A stretch of DNA of 64,000 bases from Bacillus sp. ISL-18 (GTDB lineage: Bacteria > Bacillota > Bacilli > Bacillales > Cytobacillaceae): assembly GCF_018613415.1 (NCBI RefSeq), contig NZ_JAGGQG010000019.1, forward strand, positions 55,127-119,126, given 5' to 3'. The notes beneath the pieces are model-generated. The model searched no databases, was not told the origin of the DNA, and saw only the letters and a list, made by a program, of their open reading frames with translations. Each line of letters starts with the position of its first letter. Positions within the stretch are counted from its first letter, which is position 1. The translations under genes were made by a program, and so were the position numbers. Below, piece after piece: positions 8,253-17,297 of the stretch.

Positions 8253-9188
8253 TTAGATACCTTGATTAAAGATATCAGTTAATACAGGAACAATTTGTTT
8301 TTTACGTGATACAACGCCCTTTAAGGTTGCTGCATTATTTTCTAATGTAACATTGTAGGCTTTTTCAACCGCAGCCGCTTTGCTTCCAATCGCTAAACCA
8401 ACAGAATCATTTGTTAAGATATCTGTCACAACAAACAAGAATAAGTCTAAGTTCTTTTCTGCAACAATGTTGGAAATGGCCGCTTCTAATTCAGCTTGAC
8501 GTTCTAGGACATCAGCAGTGTCCACTACGTTCACTTGCGCGATTTCAACTTTGCTTGAACCCATCTCGAATTCTTTAGCATCAAGGCTTAGAAGGTCAGC
8601 AATCGATTTATCACGAACGTCCGCCCCTGCTTTTAACATTTCCAAACCATACGTTTCAGCCTCGACACCAGCAATTGCCGCTAATTCCTTCGCTGCTGCA
8701 ACATCTTCCGGCGTACAAGTTGGTGATTTGAACAATAAAGAGTCGGAAATGATCGCAGACAACATAAGACCAGCGATTTCTTTCTTAATTTCTTTACCGT
8801 TTTCTTTGTACATTTTGTTTAAAATAGTTGCTGTACAGCCAACAGGCTCGCAGCGGTAGTATAAAGGATCGCTTGTTTCAAAGTTAGCGATACGGTGGTG
8901 GTCAATAACCTCTAACACACGTACATCTGCAATATCATTAGCACTTTGCTGGCGTTCGTTGTGGTCTACTAAGATAACAGAATTCACTTCAGACGCAACA
9001 GCTTCCACTAAACGAGGAACTTCAGCGTTAAAAGTTGTAAGTGCAAATTGTGTTTCGCCATTGATTTGACCAAGACGAACTGGTTCGGCGTCTACGCCTA
9101 ATTGTTTTTTCAAATCTGCATAGGCAATTGCCGAACAGATTGTATCGGTGTCTGGGTTTTTATGACCGAAAATAAGGACTTTTTCCAT
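8253..9188 (-). CDS. ppaC: Manganese-dependent inorganic pyrophosphatase
   Basis: Family II pyrophosphatase of the DHH superfamily, hydrolysing pyrophosphate in the cytosol to drive biosynthesis. Motifs: GHKNPDTDT at residues 7-15, VDHNE near 75, DHHRIANF near 97, and the DHHA2 end with SRKKQ near 294. The start is ATG at 9188 behind AGGAGTAG, giving 311 residues, close to the usual 309. An upstream ATG in the same frame is less likely. Single gene with its own terminator. Confidence 0.95.
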   Translation of the reverse strand: MEKVLIFGHKNPDTDTICSAIAYADLKKQLGVDAEPVRLGQINGETQFALTTFNAEVPRLVEAVASEVNSVILVDHNERQQSANDIADVRVLEVIDHHRIANFETSDPLYYRCEPVGCTATILNKMYKENGKEIKKEIAGLMLSAIISDSLLFKSPTCTPEDVAAAKELAAIAGVEAETYGLEMLKAGADVRDKSIADLLSLDAKEFEMGSSKVEIAQVNVVDTADVLERQAELEAAISNIVAEKNLDLFLFVVTDILTNDSVGLAIGSKAAAVEKAYNVTLENNAATLKGVVSRKKQIVPVLTDIFNQGI

Positions 9189-9298
9189 TTTACTACTCCT
9201 ACTCATTAAAAATTTTATGTAAATCAATCCAATACTAAAAAGGACCCTATTGCAAATTATATATCAAGATGTATATGGATACAAAGCAAAAAATACAA

Positions 9299-9340
9299 AA
9301 AGAAACAAAGGTATGCTAAGCAGAGTACCTTTGTTTCTTT
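9299..9340 (-). terminator. Terminator ending the catabolic cluster
   Basis: 15-bp perfect stem AAAGAAACAAAGGTA / TACCTTTGTTTCTTT with a 12-base loop, followed on the minus strand by T-rich sequence. It lies seven bases after the alcohol dehydrogenase stop and marks the 3' end of the 24.5-kb minus-strand cluster. Confidence 0.85.
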
Positions 9341-9347
9341 TCAATCC

Positions 9348-10556
9348 TTATTTTACTGTTACAGGGACAACCCTCTGTCCAATCGCAGAAATTAATTCAG
9401 GCGGCATTGGGAAGCTAAGGGCAGCAGGATCCTTCATGACAGCCGGAATCGTTGCGGTTAAGGCCTCTTCACTAATATTGTACTGCTTAAAGTCTGCTGG
9501 CAATCCGACGCTTTGCTGCAGCCATCTTATTTTATCAATCACTTTAGCAAGCGCTGTTTGAGGGGTATCCTCCTTTACATTGACATCCATTGCCTGGGCC
9601 AATTCAGCAGCCTTTGGCAAATATAATTGCGGAACAAGCTCCATCACCACCGGTAAAAAGACGGCATTGGCTAAGCCATGTGGGATGCGGAACAAGGCAC
9701 CATAGGCATGGGCCATATTATGAACAGGTATCGCATTAAGCGCAAAGCTAAACGCAGTAATTCCCATTAGACTTGCCTGCAATAAATCCATTCGAGCATC
9801 TAAATTGCCGCCATCACCTACAGCCACAGGAAGATTTTTTTCAATGAGACGGATGGCATGCAGGGCATAGGCATCCGTTAGACCAGTCGCTGTTGGAGAT
9901 GCTAGTGCTTCAATCGCATGTGTTAACGCATCAAATCCGGTAAAGGCCGTAATCAGCGGCGGAAGGCCAACTGTCAAATCAGGATCCAATATGGCAATAT
10001 CCGCATTGATAAACGGATTAATAATGTTTGTCTTCATTTGAATGTCTTCATTAAAAATAACGGCAATCGGAGAAACTTCCGATCCAGTTCCCGCTGTTGT
10101 CGGGATCGCAATATGCGGGATCGGAATAAAATTTGCTTTCGGAAATTGCTCATATAAAAAGCCGCCTGGGATTGCCTCTTTTATATCCAACAAGCCTTTA
10201 TGAAGCGCATATTTGACCCCTTTTACCGTATCTAGTACACTTCCGCCGCCTACAGCTAGTAAACTATCTGCGCCCACTTCCTTGGCATAACGGACGGCAT
10301 CATTGATACAGCGGCTTTCAGCGTCCTGTGCTATGTCCAAATACGTTCCGACAAGCTGCGGGCCAGAACCATGACCAGTCAATTCAAAAATGGATGCCAC
10401 TTTTTCAACTATTCCTGCCTTTTCCAAACCGCGGTCACTTAAGAGGAGAACACGCTTGGCTCCAAGACCGGCAAATAAACTTGGCACCATTGCCCGGGAA
10501 TTTGATCCGCTGTAAATACCAGTACGTAACATAAACTGTGATAGAGTTGTTTTCAT
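9348..10556 (-). CDS. Iron-type (group III) alcohol dehydrogenase
   Basis: NAD(P)-linked oxidation of an alcohol to an aldehyde. 402 residues from ATG 10556, behind GAGGTGAAAAGG; a longer frame into the upstream gene is rejected. Motifs: GGGSVLD nucleotide-binding turn near residue 97, TTAGTGSE near 150, the metal-binding GFDALTHAIEA near 203, and HNMAHAYGA and PHG near 270-285. The gene starts 19 bases after the aldehyde dehydrogenase stop, so the two are one unit that can take an alcohol to an acid. Substrate unknown. Confidence 0.9.
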   Translation of the reverse strand: MKTTLSQFMLRTGIYSGSNSRAMVPSLFAGLGAKRVLLLSDRGLEKAGIVEKVASIFELTGHGSGPQLVGTYLDIAQDAESRCINDAVRYAKEVGADSLLAVGGGSVLDTVKGVKYALHKGLLDIKEAIPGGFLYEQFPKANFIPIPHIAIPTTAGTGSEVSPIAVIFNEDIQMKTNIINPFINADIAILDPDLTVGLPPLITAFTGFDALTHAIEALASPTATGLTDAYALHAIRLIEKNLPVAVGDGGNLDARMDLLQASLMGITAFSFALNAIPVHNMAHAYGALFRIPHGLANAVFLPVVMELVPQLYLPKAAELAQAMDVNVKEDTPQTALAKVIDKIRWLQQSVGLPADFKQYNISEEALTATIPAVMKDPAALSFPMPPELISAIGQRVVPVTVK

Positions 10557-10575
10557 AATCCTTTTCACCTCTTCA

Positions 10576-12099
10576 TTAGTTTTGGCCAAACAGAATTCCA
10601 TACCAGTTGCGTCGATCCAATTCAGGCGACATGGAGGTATGAACATGCTTTACTTGTGTATAGGCATCAAGTGAATGCTTGCCCATCTCCCGGCCGATGC
10701 CGCTTTGCTTATAACCGCCAAACGGTGCATCACTGCGGAGCATATGCCAGTCGTTAATCCAGACAACACCCGCTTGAAGTTTCCTAGCAACCTCATAGGC
10801 TTTATTCACATCACGTGTCCAGACACCGGCGGCTAATCCATAAATCGTATCATTGGCCATTTGAATCGCTTCATCTAGGTAAGAATAACGAATCACACAA
10901 AGGACTGGCCCAAATATCTCCTCCTGAGCAATTTTCATATCATTTGTGACATTGGTAAAAATCGTCGGTTCGATAAAGTGACCTTGCTCACAGCCAGGGA
11001 CAATCACTTCCTTCCCGCCGCAGACAAGTGTTGCCCCTTCTTGCTTACCAGACTCAATATAAGAGAGAATTGTTTCTTTTTGTTTTTTTGAAATCACTGG
11101 TCCGACATCTGTTGCCGGGTCTAGAGGATTGCCTAGTTTTAGTTTGCCGGCAAGGGCAACAAGTCCGGCTGCCACTTGATCATGGAGTTTATCGGGTACA
11201 AATAAACGTGTTCCAGACTCACACAGCTGACCGGAATGAAGGAATACACCGAAAAGGCTCCCTGGCAGCGCAATATTCAGATCCGCGTCCTCCAAGAGGA
11301 TATTGGGCGATTTTCCGCCAAGCTCCAAGGTTGTGTTTTTAATCGTGCCGGCGGCAAGCCCCATAATTCTTCTGCCAACCTCTGTTGAGCCAGTAAAAGC
11401 CACCTTATCGACCAGCGGATGGTTGACTAAGGCTTCTCCTACTTCTGCACCTCCTCCGGTTACAACATTGATGACACCTGGCGGGACCACTTCTGAAATA
11501 ATCTCAGCTAATTTTAATGTAGAAAGTGGGGTGTAACTGGCTGGCTTGATGACGATCGTATTACCCATTGCGAGTGCAGGCGCTATTTTCCATGTTGCGA
11601 TGACCATTGGGAGGTTCCATGGAGTAATTGCCGCACATACACCGATTGGTTCACGCCAAATGAAGTTATGTGCAGGTCCCGGGAATGGCGGAACCGGAAG
11701 CGTTTCTGAGAAGGAATATTCCAGCGTAAAGTTGGCGAGTGTCTGAAACAAGTCGACCATTTGTAAAATATCGCTATTGCCAATCCGCCTTACTGTCCCG
11801 CCTGAACTGATTGCTTCTAAATAGGCTAGTTCTTGGGCATGCTCGGCGATTTTATAAGAAATGGCATAAAGTACTTTGGCACGTTCCTTTGGATTCATCG
11901 TTTTCCAGTCACCCTTGTCAAAAGCGGCGCGGGCAGCTTTGACGGCAATGTCCACATCCTTTTCGGTCCCTTTTGCTACTTTCGCCACAAGCTCCCCGGT
12001 TGCGGGATTGAACACATCAAAGGTCTCCCCCCTGCTCGCTTGCTCCCACTTTCCATTGATAAAGTGGGGAAAAGTTTGTACGTCTACATTTACTGTCAT
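10576..12099 (-). CDS. NAD(P)-dependent aldehyde dehydrogenase
   Basis: 507 residues with the complete ALDH core: PWNLPM near 160, FTGSTEVGRR near 238, ELGGKSPN near 260 (general base Glu) and catalytic Cys in SGQLCESGTRLF near 295. It resembles broad-range aldehyde dehydrogenases acting on aliphatic or aryl aldehydes. It is followed by the alcohol dehydrogenase and preceded by a 282-base gap with a repeat array. In context it would supply a carboxylic acid to the acyl-CoA ligase encoded upstream. Exact substrate unknown. Confidence 0.9.
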   Translation of the reverse strand: MTVNVDVQTFPHFINGKWEQASRGETFDVFNPATGELVAKVAKGTEKDVDIAVKAARAAFDKGDWKTMNPKERAKVLYAISYKIAEHAQELAYLEAISSGGTVRRIGNSDILQMVDLFQTLANFTLEYSFSETLPVPPFPGPAHNFIWREPIGVCAAITPWNLPMVIATWKIAPALAMGNTIVIKPASYTPLSTLKLAEIISEVVPPGVINVVTGGGAEVGEALVNHPLVDKVAFTGSTEVGRRIMGLAAGTIKNTTLELGGKSPNILLEDADLNIALPGSLFGVFLHSGQLCESGTRLFVPDKLHDQVAAGLVALAGKLKLGNPLDPATDVGPVISKKQKETILSYIESGKQEGATLVCGGKEVIVPGCEQGHFIEPTIFTNVTNDMKIAQEEIFGPVLCVIRYSYLDEAIQMANDTIYGLAAGVWTRDVNKAYEVARKLQAGVVWINDWHMLRSDAPFGGYKQSGIGREMGKHSLDAYTQVKHVHTSMSPELDRRNWYGILFGQN

Positions 12100-12147
12100 T
12101 ATTTCTTCTTCCTCTTCTATACTTAGATTTTAATGACGAGTCCTTTA

Positions 12148-12366
12148 GGCACAATTGAAGTTTTTTTGACCGTAGCTCCCCCTGTGACCACAAAATGGGC
12201 ACAATAATTATTTTTTTTGACCGTCGATGCCCTCTACCTTTTACCAACGGTCACAATTATTTCTTTTTGTGACCGTCTACAGTTTTTTCTTCCTAAAACG
12301 GGCACAATTATTTCTATTTGTGACCGTCAACTAGCTTTTCCCTCCTAACAAGGGCACAATTACCTC
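12148..12366. repeat. Array of five 51-bp imperfect repeats
   Basis: The motif GGGCACAAT starts at about 12148, 12198, 12250, 12301 and 12353, a regular period of 50-52 bp. The first four copies are followed by a T-rich run and GTGACCGTC or TTGACCGT. The third copy is a perfect 9-bp palindrome (CGGTCACAA-N10-TTGTGACCG), and the fourth is nearly so. It fills most of the gap between the R2-like oxidase and aldehyde dehydrogenase genes. No coding frame fits. Function unknown. Confidence 0.8.
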
Positions 12367-12381
12367 ATCATTTCATTCTTC

Positions 12382-13275
12382 CTACAACACTCCTAACTCA
12401 CTATCTGTATATCTATAAATCTCTTCGATCTTTTTGCCTCTTGCTCTCGCTAAAATTTCCATTCGAACAGATAACTGTTTGAGCGTAAAATTCATCACGT
12501 CATCAGGATTGCCTCCGAATGCACTTACCTCCCTTCCTGCAATGCCCTCCTGATTGAGCCGAATCGCTAAGGGGGTAAGTTCCCCCATCTTGGCGGCAAC
12601 AAAATCAAATAGATGCGGGTGTTCACAAATCAAACGCTGCAGCAGGAATGTGCCATAGCCAATATGGCGCGACTCATCCTTCTTTAAATTTCCAATCCCT
12701 TCTAAAAGCCCTGGCATAATCCCCGCCGTTTCAAGAGCCGCATAAAAGGAAAAGTAGCCAGTTTCCGCTAAGACACCTTCGACAAACATGTTATACACCA
12801 CAGATGCTTCAGCAATCGCCTCTGGGGATTGATCGGTCACAAGGCGGCCCATTGCTGCGGGCAGGATTTCATAGAAAATCTTTTGATAGGTTTCCGTATG
12901 AAAATGGGACAAATCTCCCCTCTCGCCAATTGCATTCAAGACCAAACGGAAGAACTCTGTGTGTTTTGCTTCCTCGTACAAAAAGGTCGTTAAAAACATT
13001 TCTTCCTCCAGCCGGCCTTCTTTGGCGATCGCCATCATTAGTGGCAGTAAATCTAATGTAACAGCCTCCTCACCCGCTTGAAATTGAGAAATTAAGCGGA
13101 GGATGTCCTCTTGCTGTTCAACTGTCATCGACTTCCAATCCTTTTGATCCTGAGTAAAATCGATATCTGCCGGATTCCATGTTCCTAACCGTTTTGCTTT
13201 TTGATAAAGACGATATGGGAATGATTCTTCCAGCAATCCCCTTGTGCTTGTCGTTAAAATCGTTCTTTTTTCCAT
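12382..13275 (-). CDS. R2-like ligand-binding oxidase (R2lox)
   Basis: Ferritin-like protein with a Mn/Fe-type dinuclear site. 297 residues, the usual size. All six metal ligands line up with those known from the Geobacillus kaustophilus enzyme: Glu69, Glu102, His105, Glu166, Glu201 and His204. The pair forming the known Val-Tyr ether cross-link is also present (Val72, Tyr161). It is therefore not a ribonucleotide reductase subunit. R2lox proteins bind a long-chain fatty-acid-like ligand and activate oxygen; their natural reaction is unknown. The gene lies 25 bases after an acyl-CoA ligase gene and upstream of aldehyde and alcohol dehydrogenases, which points to oxidation of a lipid-like substrate. 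Confidence 0.92.
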   Translation of the reverse strand: MEKRTILTTSTRGLLEESFPYRLYQKAKRLGTWNPADIDFTQDQKDWKSMTVEQQEDILRLISQFQAGEEAVTLDLLPLMMAIAKEGRLEEEMFLTTFLYEEAKHTEFFRLVLNAIGERGDLSHFHTETYQKIFYEILPAAMGRLVTDQSPEAIAEASVVYNMFVEGVLAETGYFSFYAALETAGIMPGLLEGIGNLKKDESRHIGYGTFLLQRLICEHPHLFDFVAAKMGELTPLAIRLNQEGIAGREVSAFGGNPDDVMNFTLKQLSVRMEILARARGKKIEEIYRYTDSELGVL

Positions 13276-13300
13276 CGTAATATCTCCCCTCAGTCTGGTT

Positions 13301-14818
13301 TTAACGAATCACAATATCTGTTGCCGTTTTGCGCAGATGGGTCTTTAAAATTTTACCGACCCCATTCCGCGGCAGTGCCTCTAGGAAAATAACTCTCCGC
13401 GGTGTTTTGTTTTTTGCCAGGTGGTCCTGACAAAAGCGAATTAACTCCTCTTCCGTAACCTCGTTTCCAGGCTGCTTTACAACACAGGCGACCAGTTCCT
13501 CCCCCATTCGTTCATCAGGAACTCCGACAACAGCGGCTTCAAACACAGCTGGATGTCCATTTAAGATTTCTTCGACATCACGAGGATAGACATTAAAACC
13601 GCCGCGAATAATCAGATCTTTTTTTCGGTCAACTATATACACGTAGCCTTCATCATCAACCCGGGCCATGTCCCCCGTAAATAACCATGAATCATTTAAC
13701 ACTCGGTCGGTTTCTTCCTGATTTTGATAGTAACCAGGTGTAACATTATCACCACGGACGACTAATTCTCCGACTTCGCCGGCAGAAACCTCCACCCCAT
13801 TTTCATCGATAATTTTGATAGCGACCCCTGGGATTGGCACACCGACAGAACCTGGTTTAACCTCTATTCGTTTACTGTGGGCGGTAACAACCGGTGCGGC
13901 TTCTGACAGTCCATAGCCCTCAAGCACCTTGGCACCGAACTTTTGTTGGAAGGCATTCAAAAGAGCAACTGGCAGCGGTGCCGATCCCGATCCTACTGAT
14001 TCCAGACTTGAAGTATCATAGTCATCCGCATTCGGGAAGGAAAACATCGCATGAATCATCGCAGGCACAGCTGAAAAGGTCCTTACGCGATAGGTCTCAA
14101 TCGCTTTAAAAACCTCTTTGACATCAAAGCTAGAAAAAACAACAATCGCACTGCCTGTGAGGTAACATACGTTAGAAACAGTTAATCCATAAACGTGGGC
14201 AAGCGGCAGGACGCCCAAGGTGGTGCCTCTCTCTGTATCATTGTGCTTCGCTGAATTTAGAGCATTGGAAAATAAATTTTTATGGGTTAACAAGACTCCT
14301 TTCGGATTTCCCGTTGTCCCTGACGTGTATAAGATAACAGCTGTATCGTCAACGTTACCGTCATCCACTAAATCGGACTCGACTTGGTTCATACAATCGT
14401 AAAAGTTTGTTAGATTCTCGTTTGATGGGAGATCGGTTATAATGACCGCCGGTCTTTCAGGCAAAGCTTCTAATGATTTTTCAACATTTTGAAGGACATA
14501 GGATGAGGTTATGATTGCTTTTGCTTCAGAGTTTCTGGAAATATAATGAAGTTCTTTTGGATGAAGGGTAAACATCACAGGTACGATAATGGCCCCCGCT
14601 CTCGTTACACCCTGATAGGCAAAGAGGACTTCCGGGCAGTTTGGCATACAAATCATGACTCGGTCACCTTTTGCAATCCCCATTCTCCGCAGGCCGGCAG
14701 CAAACTGGTCTGCATATCGTCTGGTTTCTAGATTGGTATAGATTCTCTCTTTGAAAAATAAGAATGGATACTCTCCAAATTCCGATATGTTGGTCTCAAG
14801 CAGATCCTTAAGCTTCAC
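13301..14818 (-). CDS. AMP-forming acyl-CoA ligase (first of two)
   Basis: Activates a carboxylic acid with ATP and CoA. 505 residues from GTG 14818 (AAGGGAG upstream). The longer frame overlaps the preceding gene and is less likely. ANL-superfamily motifs: LYTSGTTGNPKG near 157-168, GYGLSEAAP near 300, GELVVRGDNV and TGDMARVDDEGY near 375-395, and the C-terminal catalytic Lys in PRNGVGKILK near 490. It lies in a tight row with the metallo-beta-lactamase-fold gene (34 bases) and R2lox (25 bases). Medium- or long-chain, aromatic or cyclic acids are all possible. Confidence 0.9.
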   Translation of the reverse strand: MKLKDLLETNISEFGEYPFLFFKERIYTNLETRRYADQFAAGLRRMGIAKGDRVMICMPNCPEVLFAYQGVTRAGAIIVPVMFTLHPKELHYISRNSEAKAIITSSYVLQNVEKSLEALPERPAVIITDLPSNENLTNFYDCMNQVESDLVDDGNVDDTAVILYTSGTTGNPKGVLLTHKNLFSNALNSAKHNDTERGTTLGVLPLAHVYGLTVSNVCYLTGSAIVVFSSFDVKEVFKAIETYRVRTFSAVPAMIHAMFSFPNADDYDTSSLESVGSGSAPLPVALLNAFQQKFGAKVLEGYGLSEAAPVVTAHSKRIEVKPGSVGVPIPGVAIKIIDENGVEVSAGEVGELVVRGDNVTPGYYQNQEETDRVLNDSWLFTGDMARVDDEGYVYIVDRKKDLIIRGGFNVYPRDVEEILNGHPAVFEAAVVGVPDERMGEELVACVVKQPGNEVTEEELIRFCQDHLAKNKTPRRVIFLEALPRNGVGKILKTHLRKTATDIVIR

Positions 14819-14852
14819 GGAATCATCTCCCTTAGTAGAATGATGAATCTCT

Positions 14853-15797
14853 CTAAATAGCAAAATACTCTGTGATCAATTCATTTTGTACTGAGCTGAC
14901 CTTATGTCTCACTTCCAACAAATCTAAATGCCCTTGAATTTGCGACAAACCTAAAAAGATCGTCTTCCCCTTTAACCGAGGGTACATCACTGTACATATT
15001 TCAAAAATACTTTTTCTAGTTTTAGCGAGAATAGCTAAAATCTGTTCGCAGCGTTTTTCCTGCTCCTGCAGTCTTGTTTGAATTAAATCAATATGATTAG
15101 TAAAGGGCTCGCCATGACCAGGGTAAATGGTTTTCAGTGGAAGCCGGCTGATTTTTTCAAGCGAGTTTCGGTATTGTAGTAACGGTTTAGGTCGTTCTTC
15201 ACCGACTGATTGCGCCGGTTCAATAAAGGCGTTAACCGAAAAAGCTCTTATTAAATGGTCACCTGCAAAGGCATCCCCTGTTTCACGGTTCCAAATTAAG
15301 ATGTCCGATTGACTGTGTCCCGGAACGTGAATCACTTCGAAACCTTTGCCTCCTATTATTACTGTGTCACCATCATTAACATACATTACATTTCTCCAGG
15401 TTTCCTCGTTATAACGGCGTTGAATGATGTGCTTAGTAGGATCGGCCCCGCATGATAGCAAAAACCGCTGAAAAAACTGCTGGTCTCTATTAAACTTATC
15501 GATACCTGTATTGATCGATCCTTTAGCCTGTTCATGGACAAAAATGGGGATATCCGTTTCCTCTTGAATGTAGGGTATGCCTCCCGCATGATCAATATGA
15601 ATGTGGGTAAGGATGATCTGGTCTAAATCATTAAAGGTAACGCTGTGTTTATGTAGTTTTGTCTTTAGTTGTTGAAAGGACTCTTTGCCGGGATTCCCTG
15701 TATCTATTAAGGTGATGGTATCGCCAATAGCTAAAAAGGCATTGACTGTTCCTTCGGCGAAGTCGGTTTCCAATACTAGGGGAATAATTTCTAACAA
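14853..15797 (-). CDS. Metallo-beta-lactamase-fold hydrolase
   Basis: 314 residues from TTG 15797, directly behind GGGAGGAG. Zinc-binding motif THIHIDHAGG is near residue 70, with further ligands in HVPGHSQ near 160, GDH near 181 and YPGHGEP near 230. The C-terminal part (about 250-310) is a helical winged-helix-like domain seen in MBL proteins of the RNase Z/LACTB2-like type. In acyl-CoA clusters such proteins may act as thioesterases or lactone hydrolases; here that is inference. First gene after a stable intergenic hairpin. Confidence 0.85.
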   Translation of the reverse strand: MLEIIPLVLETDFAEGTVNAFLAIGDTITLIDTGNPGKESFQQLKTKLHKHSVTFNDLDQIILTHIHIDHAGGIPYIQEETDIPIFVHEQAKGSINTGIDKFNRDQQFFQRFLLSCGADPTKHIIQRRYNEETWRNVMYVNDGDTVIIGGKGFEVIHVPGHSQSDILIWNRETGDAFAGDHLIRAFSVNAFIEPAQSVGEERPKPLLQYRNSLEKISRLPLKTIYPGHGEPFTNHIDLIQTRLQEQEKRCEQILAILAKTRKSIFEICTVMYPRLKGKTIFLGLSQIQGHLDLLEVRHKVSSVQNELITEYFAI

Positions 15798-15906
15798 AAG
15801 AAGCTCCTCCCTTCTGTAATCACTATAGGCCCTATCTGCTAACAAAATTATATATGTTTATTGAACTACTATTATGATTAGGTCAAATCAGCTCCCGGCG
15901 ATATAA

Positions 15907-15938
15907 TCTCCCCCCTCGTAGACTACTAGAGGGGGAGA
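15907..15938. terminator. Stable hairpin between livK-like gene and the downstream unit
   Basis: TCTCCCCCCTC and GAGGGGGAGA form a roughly 10-bp GC-rich stem with an 11-base loop. There is no T run after it on the minus strand, so it could be a weak terminator or an mRNA-stabilising structure that sets high expression of the binding protein relative to the downstream genes. Confidence 0.5.
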
Positions 15939-15970
15939 GATACCAACTAATTGTTGTAAAAGCCCAGCTA

Positions 15971-17185
15971 CTATTTTGGCACCTTAATAGGGACAATTTT
16001 TCCATCTTCAATTGCGGCAACCTCTAAATCACCATCAAAACCGCCGCCGGAAAATTTACTAAATTGATAGATTCTTACATTCTCGGGTATATTACTTACG
16101 CCATCCTGCATATGCGCTTGAATCTTTTCAGCGTCATCTACCGAACCGGCAGCTTTCATTGCCTCGACAAAGATATACGTTGCAATATAATTGAGTCCAG
16201 CTTCGGAACCTGGGTTCTCACCAAATTCTTCCTTATATTTTTTCACGAAATCAGGAATCGCCTCACTATTTGTTGATTCTACTAACGGCATAACACCAAT
16301 TGAGCCGTTTAAGAGATCATAAGAACCAGTTACTGCCTTCATTTCATCAAATTTTGCCTGGTCCATTACAATGAAACCGCCTTTAAATCCAAGTTCCCTT
16401 GCCTGCTTCGCTACTTTGGCGGTTGGTTCAGAGGCACCACCAATAAATAACACATCCGGCTTTCCCTTTAAGGCATTCGTAACGGTTGTAAAGAAATCTG
16501 TTTCCTTAGCAAAATCAATCGAACTATTGTAAACGACTTTTCCGCCTTTTTTTTCCCAGTAGGCCTTCAGTTTAGTAGACCAATCTTTTCCGTATTGGGA
16601 GGAGGTTGGAAGAAAGGCAATCTTCTTTCCAAACTTTTTCATGGAGTAGTCTGTAAATGGTTTTAAATAGCCATCATACCGAGGTGGAATGCGAACTGTC
16701 AGATTGTTGCCAACCTCTGACACCTTTGGCTCACTTGTGTATGCTCCTATTAAAAATTTATCTTGTTGATTAAAAACCTGGAGAGCAAATACTCCGCCAG
16801 AGTGCGGGGTGAAAATAATCGGTGTTTTATTTTCCTGAATAAGTCTCTTGGCGTTGGCACCGGCTTCATTTGGTAAATATTTATCATCCAATGAAACGAT
16901 ATTTAATTTGTATTTTTTTCCGCCGACTTCAAATCCGCCTTCGTTGTTAATCTCATCAGCCGCCATTTTCACCCCATTTAAAGTGCGCTTTCCATAGAAG
17001 GCTGCGGGTCCACTTAGCGGCCCCGTATAACCAATGTTTACCGTTCCTGCAGCTTCTGTTTTACTGCTGCCAGTACTAGATAGTTTGGTGTTAGCTGTTT
17101 GCTCATCTTTGCTGCTGCAAGCTGCCAAACTGAAAATCACGAAAAAGATTACTGTCCTCATTAAAAGAGAGTTCATTCTTTTCAT
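15971..17185 (-). CDS. livK: ABC transporter substrate-binding lipoprotein (branched-chain amino-acid type)
   Basis: 404-residue lipoprotein. The signal peptide ends at the lipobox SLAAC (Cys23), followed by a Ser/Thr-rich linker, then a type I periplasmic-binding fold with VNIGYTGPLSGPAAFYGK at the start. This family (PF13458-like) binds branched amino acids but also aromatic and other carboxylates; the catabolic neighbours make a pathway substrate more likely. The start ATG at 17185 has GGGGG upstream. It follows the transporter genes after 112 bases. The name denotes family only. Confidence 0.88.
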   Translation of the reverse strand: MKRMNSLLMRTVIFFVIFSLAACSSKDEQTANTKLSSTGSSKTEAAGTVNIGYTGPLSGPAAFYGKRTLNGVKMAADEINNEGGFEVGGKKYKLNIVSLDDKYLPNEAGANAKRLIQENKTPIIFTPHSGGVFALQVFNQQDKFLIGAYTSEPKVSEVGNNLTVRIPPRYDGYLKPFTDYSMKKFGKKIAFLPTSSQYGKDWSTKLKAYWEKKGGKVVYNSSIDFAKETDFFTTVTNALKGKPDVLFIGGASEPTAKVAKQARELGFKGGFIVMDQAKFDEMKAVTGSYDLLNGSIGVMPLVESTNSEAIPDFVKKYKEEFGENPGSEAGLNYIATYIFVEAMKAAGSVDDAEKIQAHMQDGVSNIPENVRIYQFSKFSGGGFDGDLEVAAIEDGKIVPIKVPK

Positions 17186-17297
17186 TCATTTTCCCCCTTC
17201 TACTTTTTCAAACTTGAAAAACAGTTAAAAAATGTAATTTCTTCATCCCCCCCTTTACTAGGTAGTGTTTATTGTGAAATAGTAATCCCCAAAATCC

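Noticed and set aside
11028..12247. Several short plus- and minus-strand frames over the aldehyde dehydrogenase
   Set aside because: They are shadows in other frames of a strongly conserved gene.
12148..12366. Repeat array as a CRISPR locus
   Set aside because: Units are imperfect, only five, with T-rich variable parts inside the unit rather than unique spacers; no cas genes in the window.
12382..13275. Ribonucleotide reductase beta subunit
   Set aside because: No large subunit nearby, and the Val72/Tyr161 pair and length match R2-like ligand-binding oxidases.
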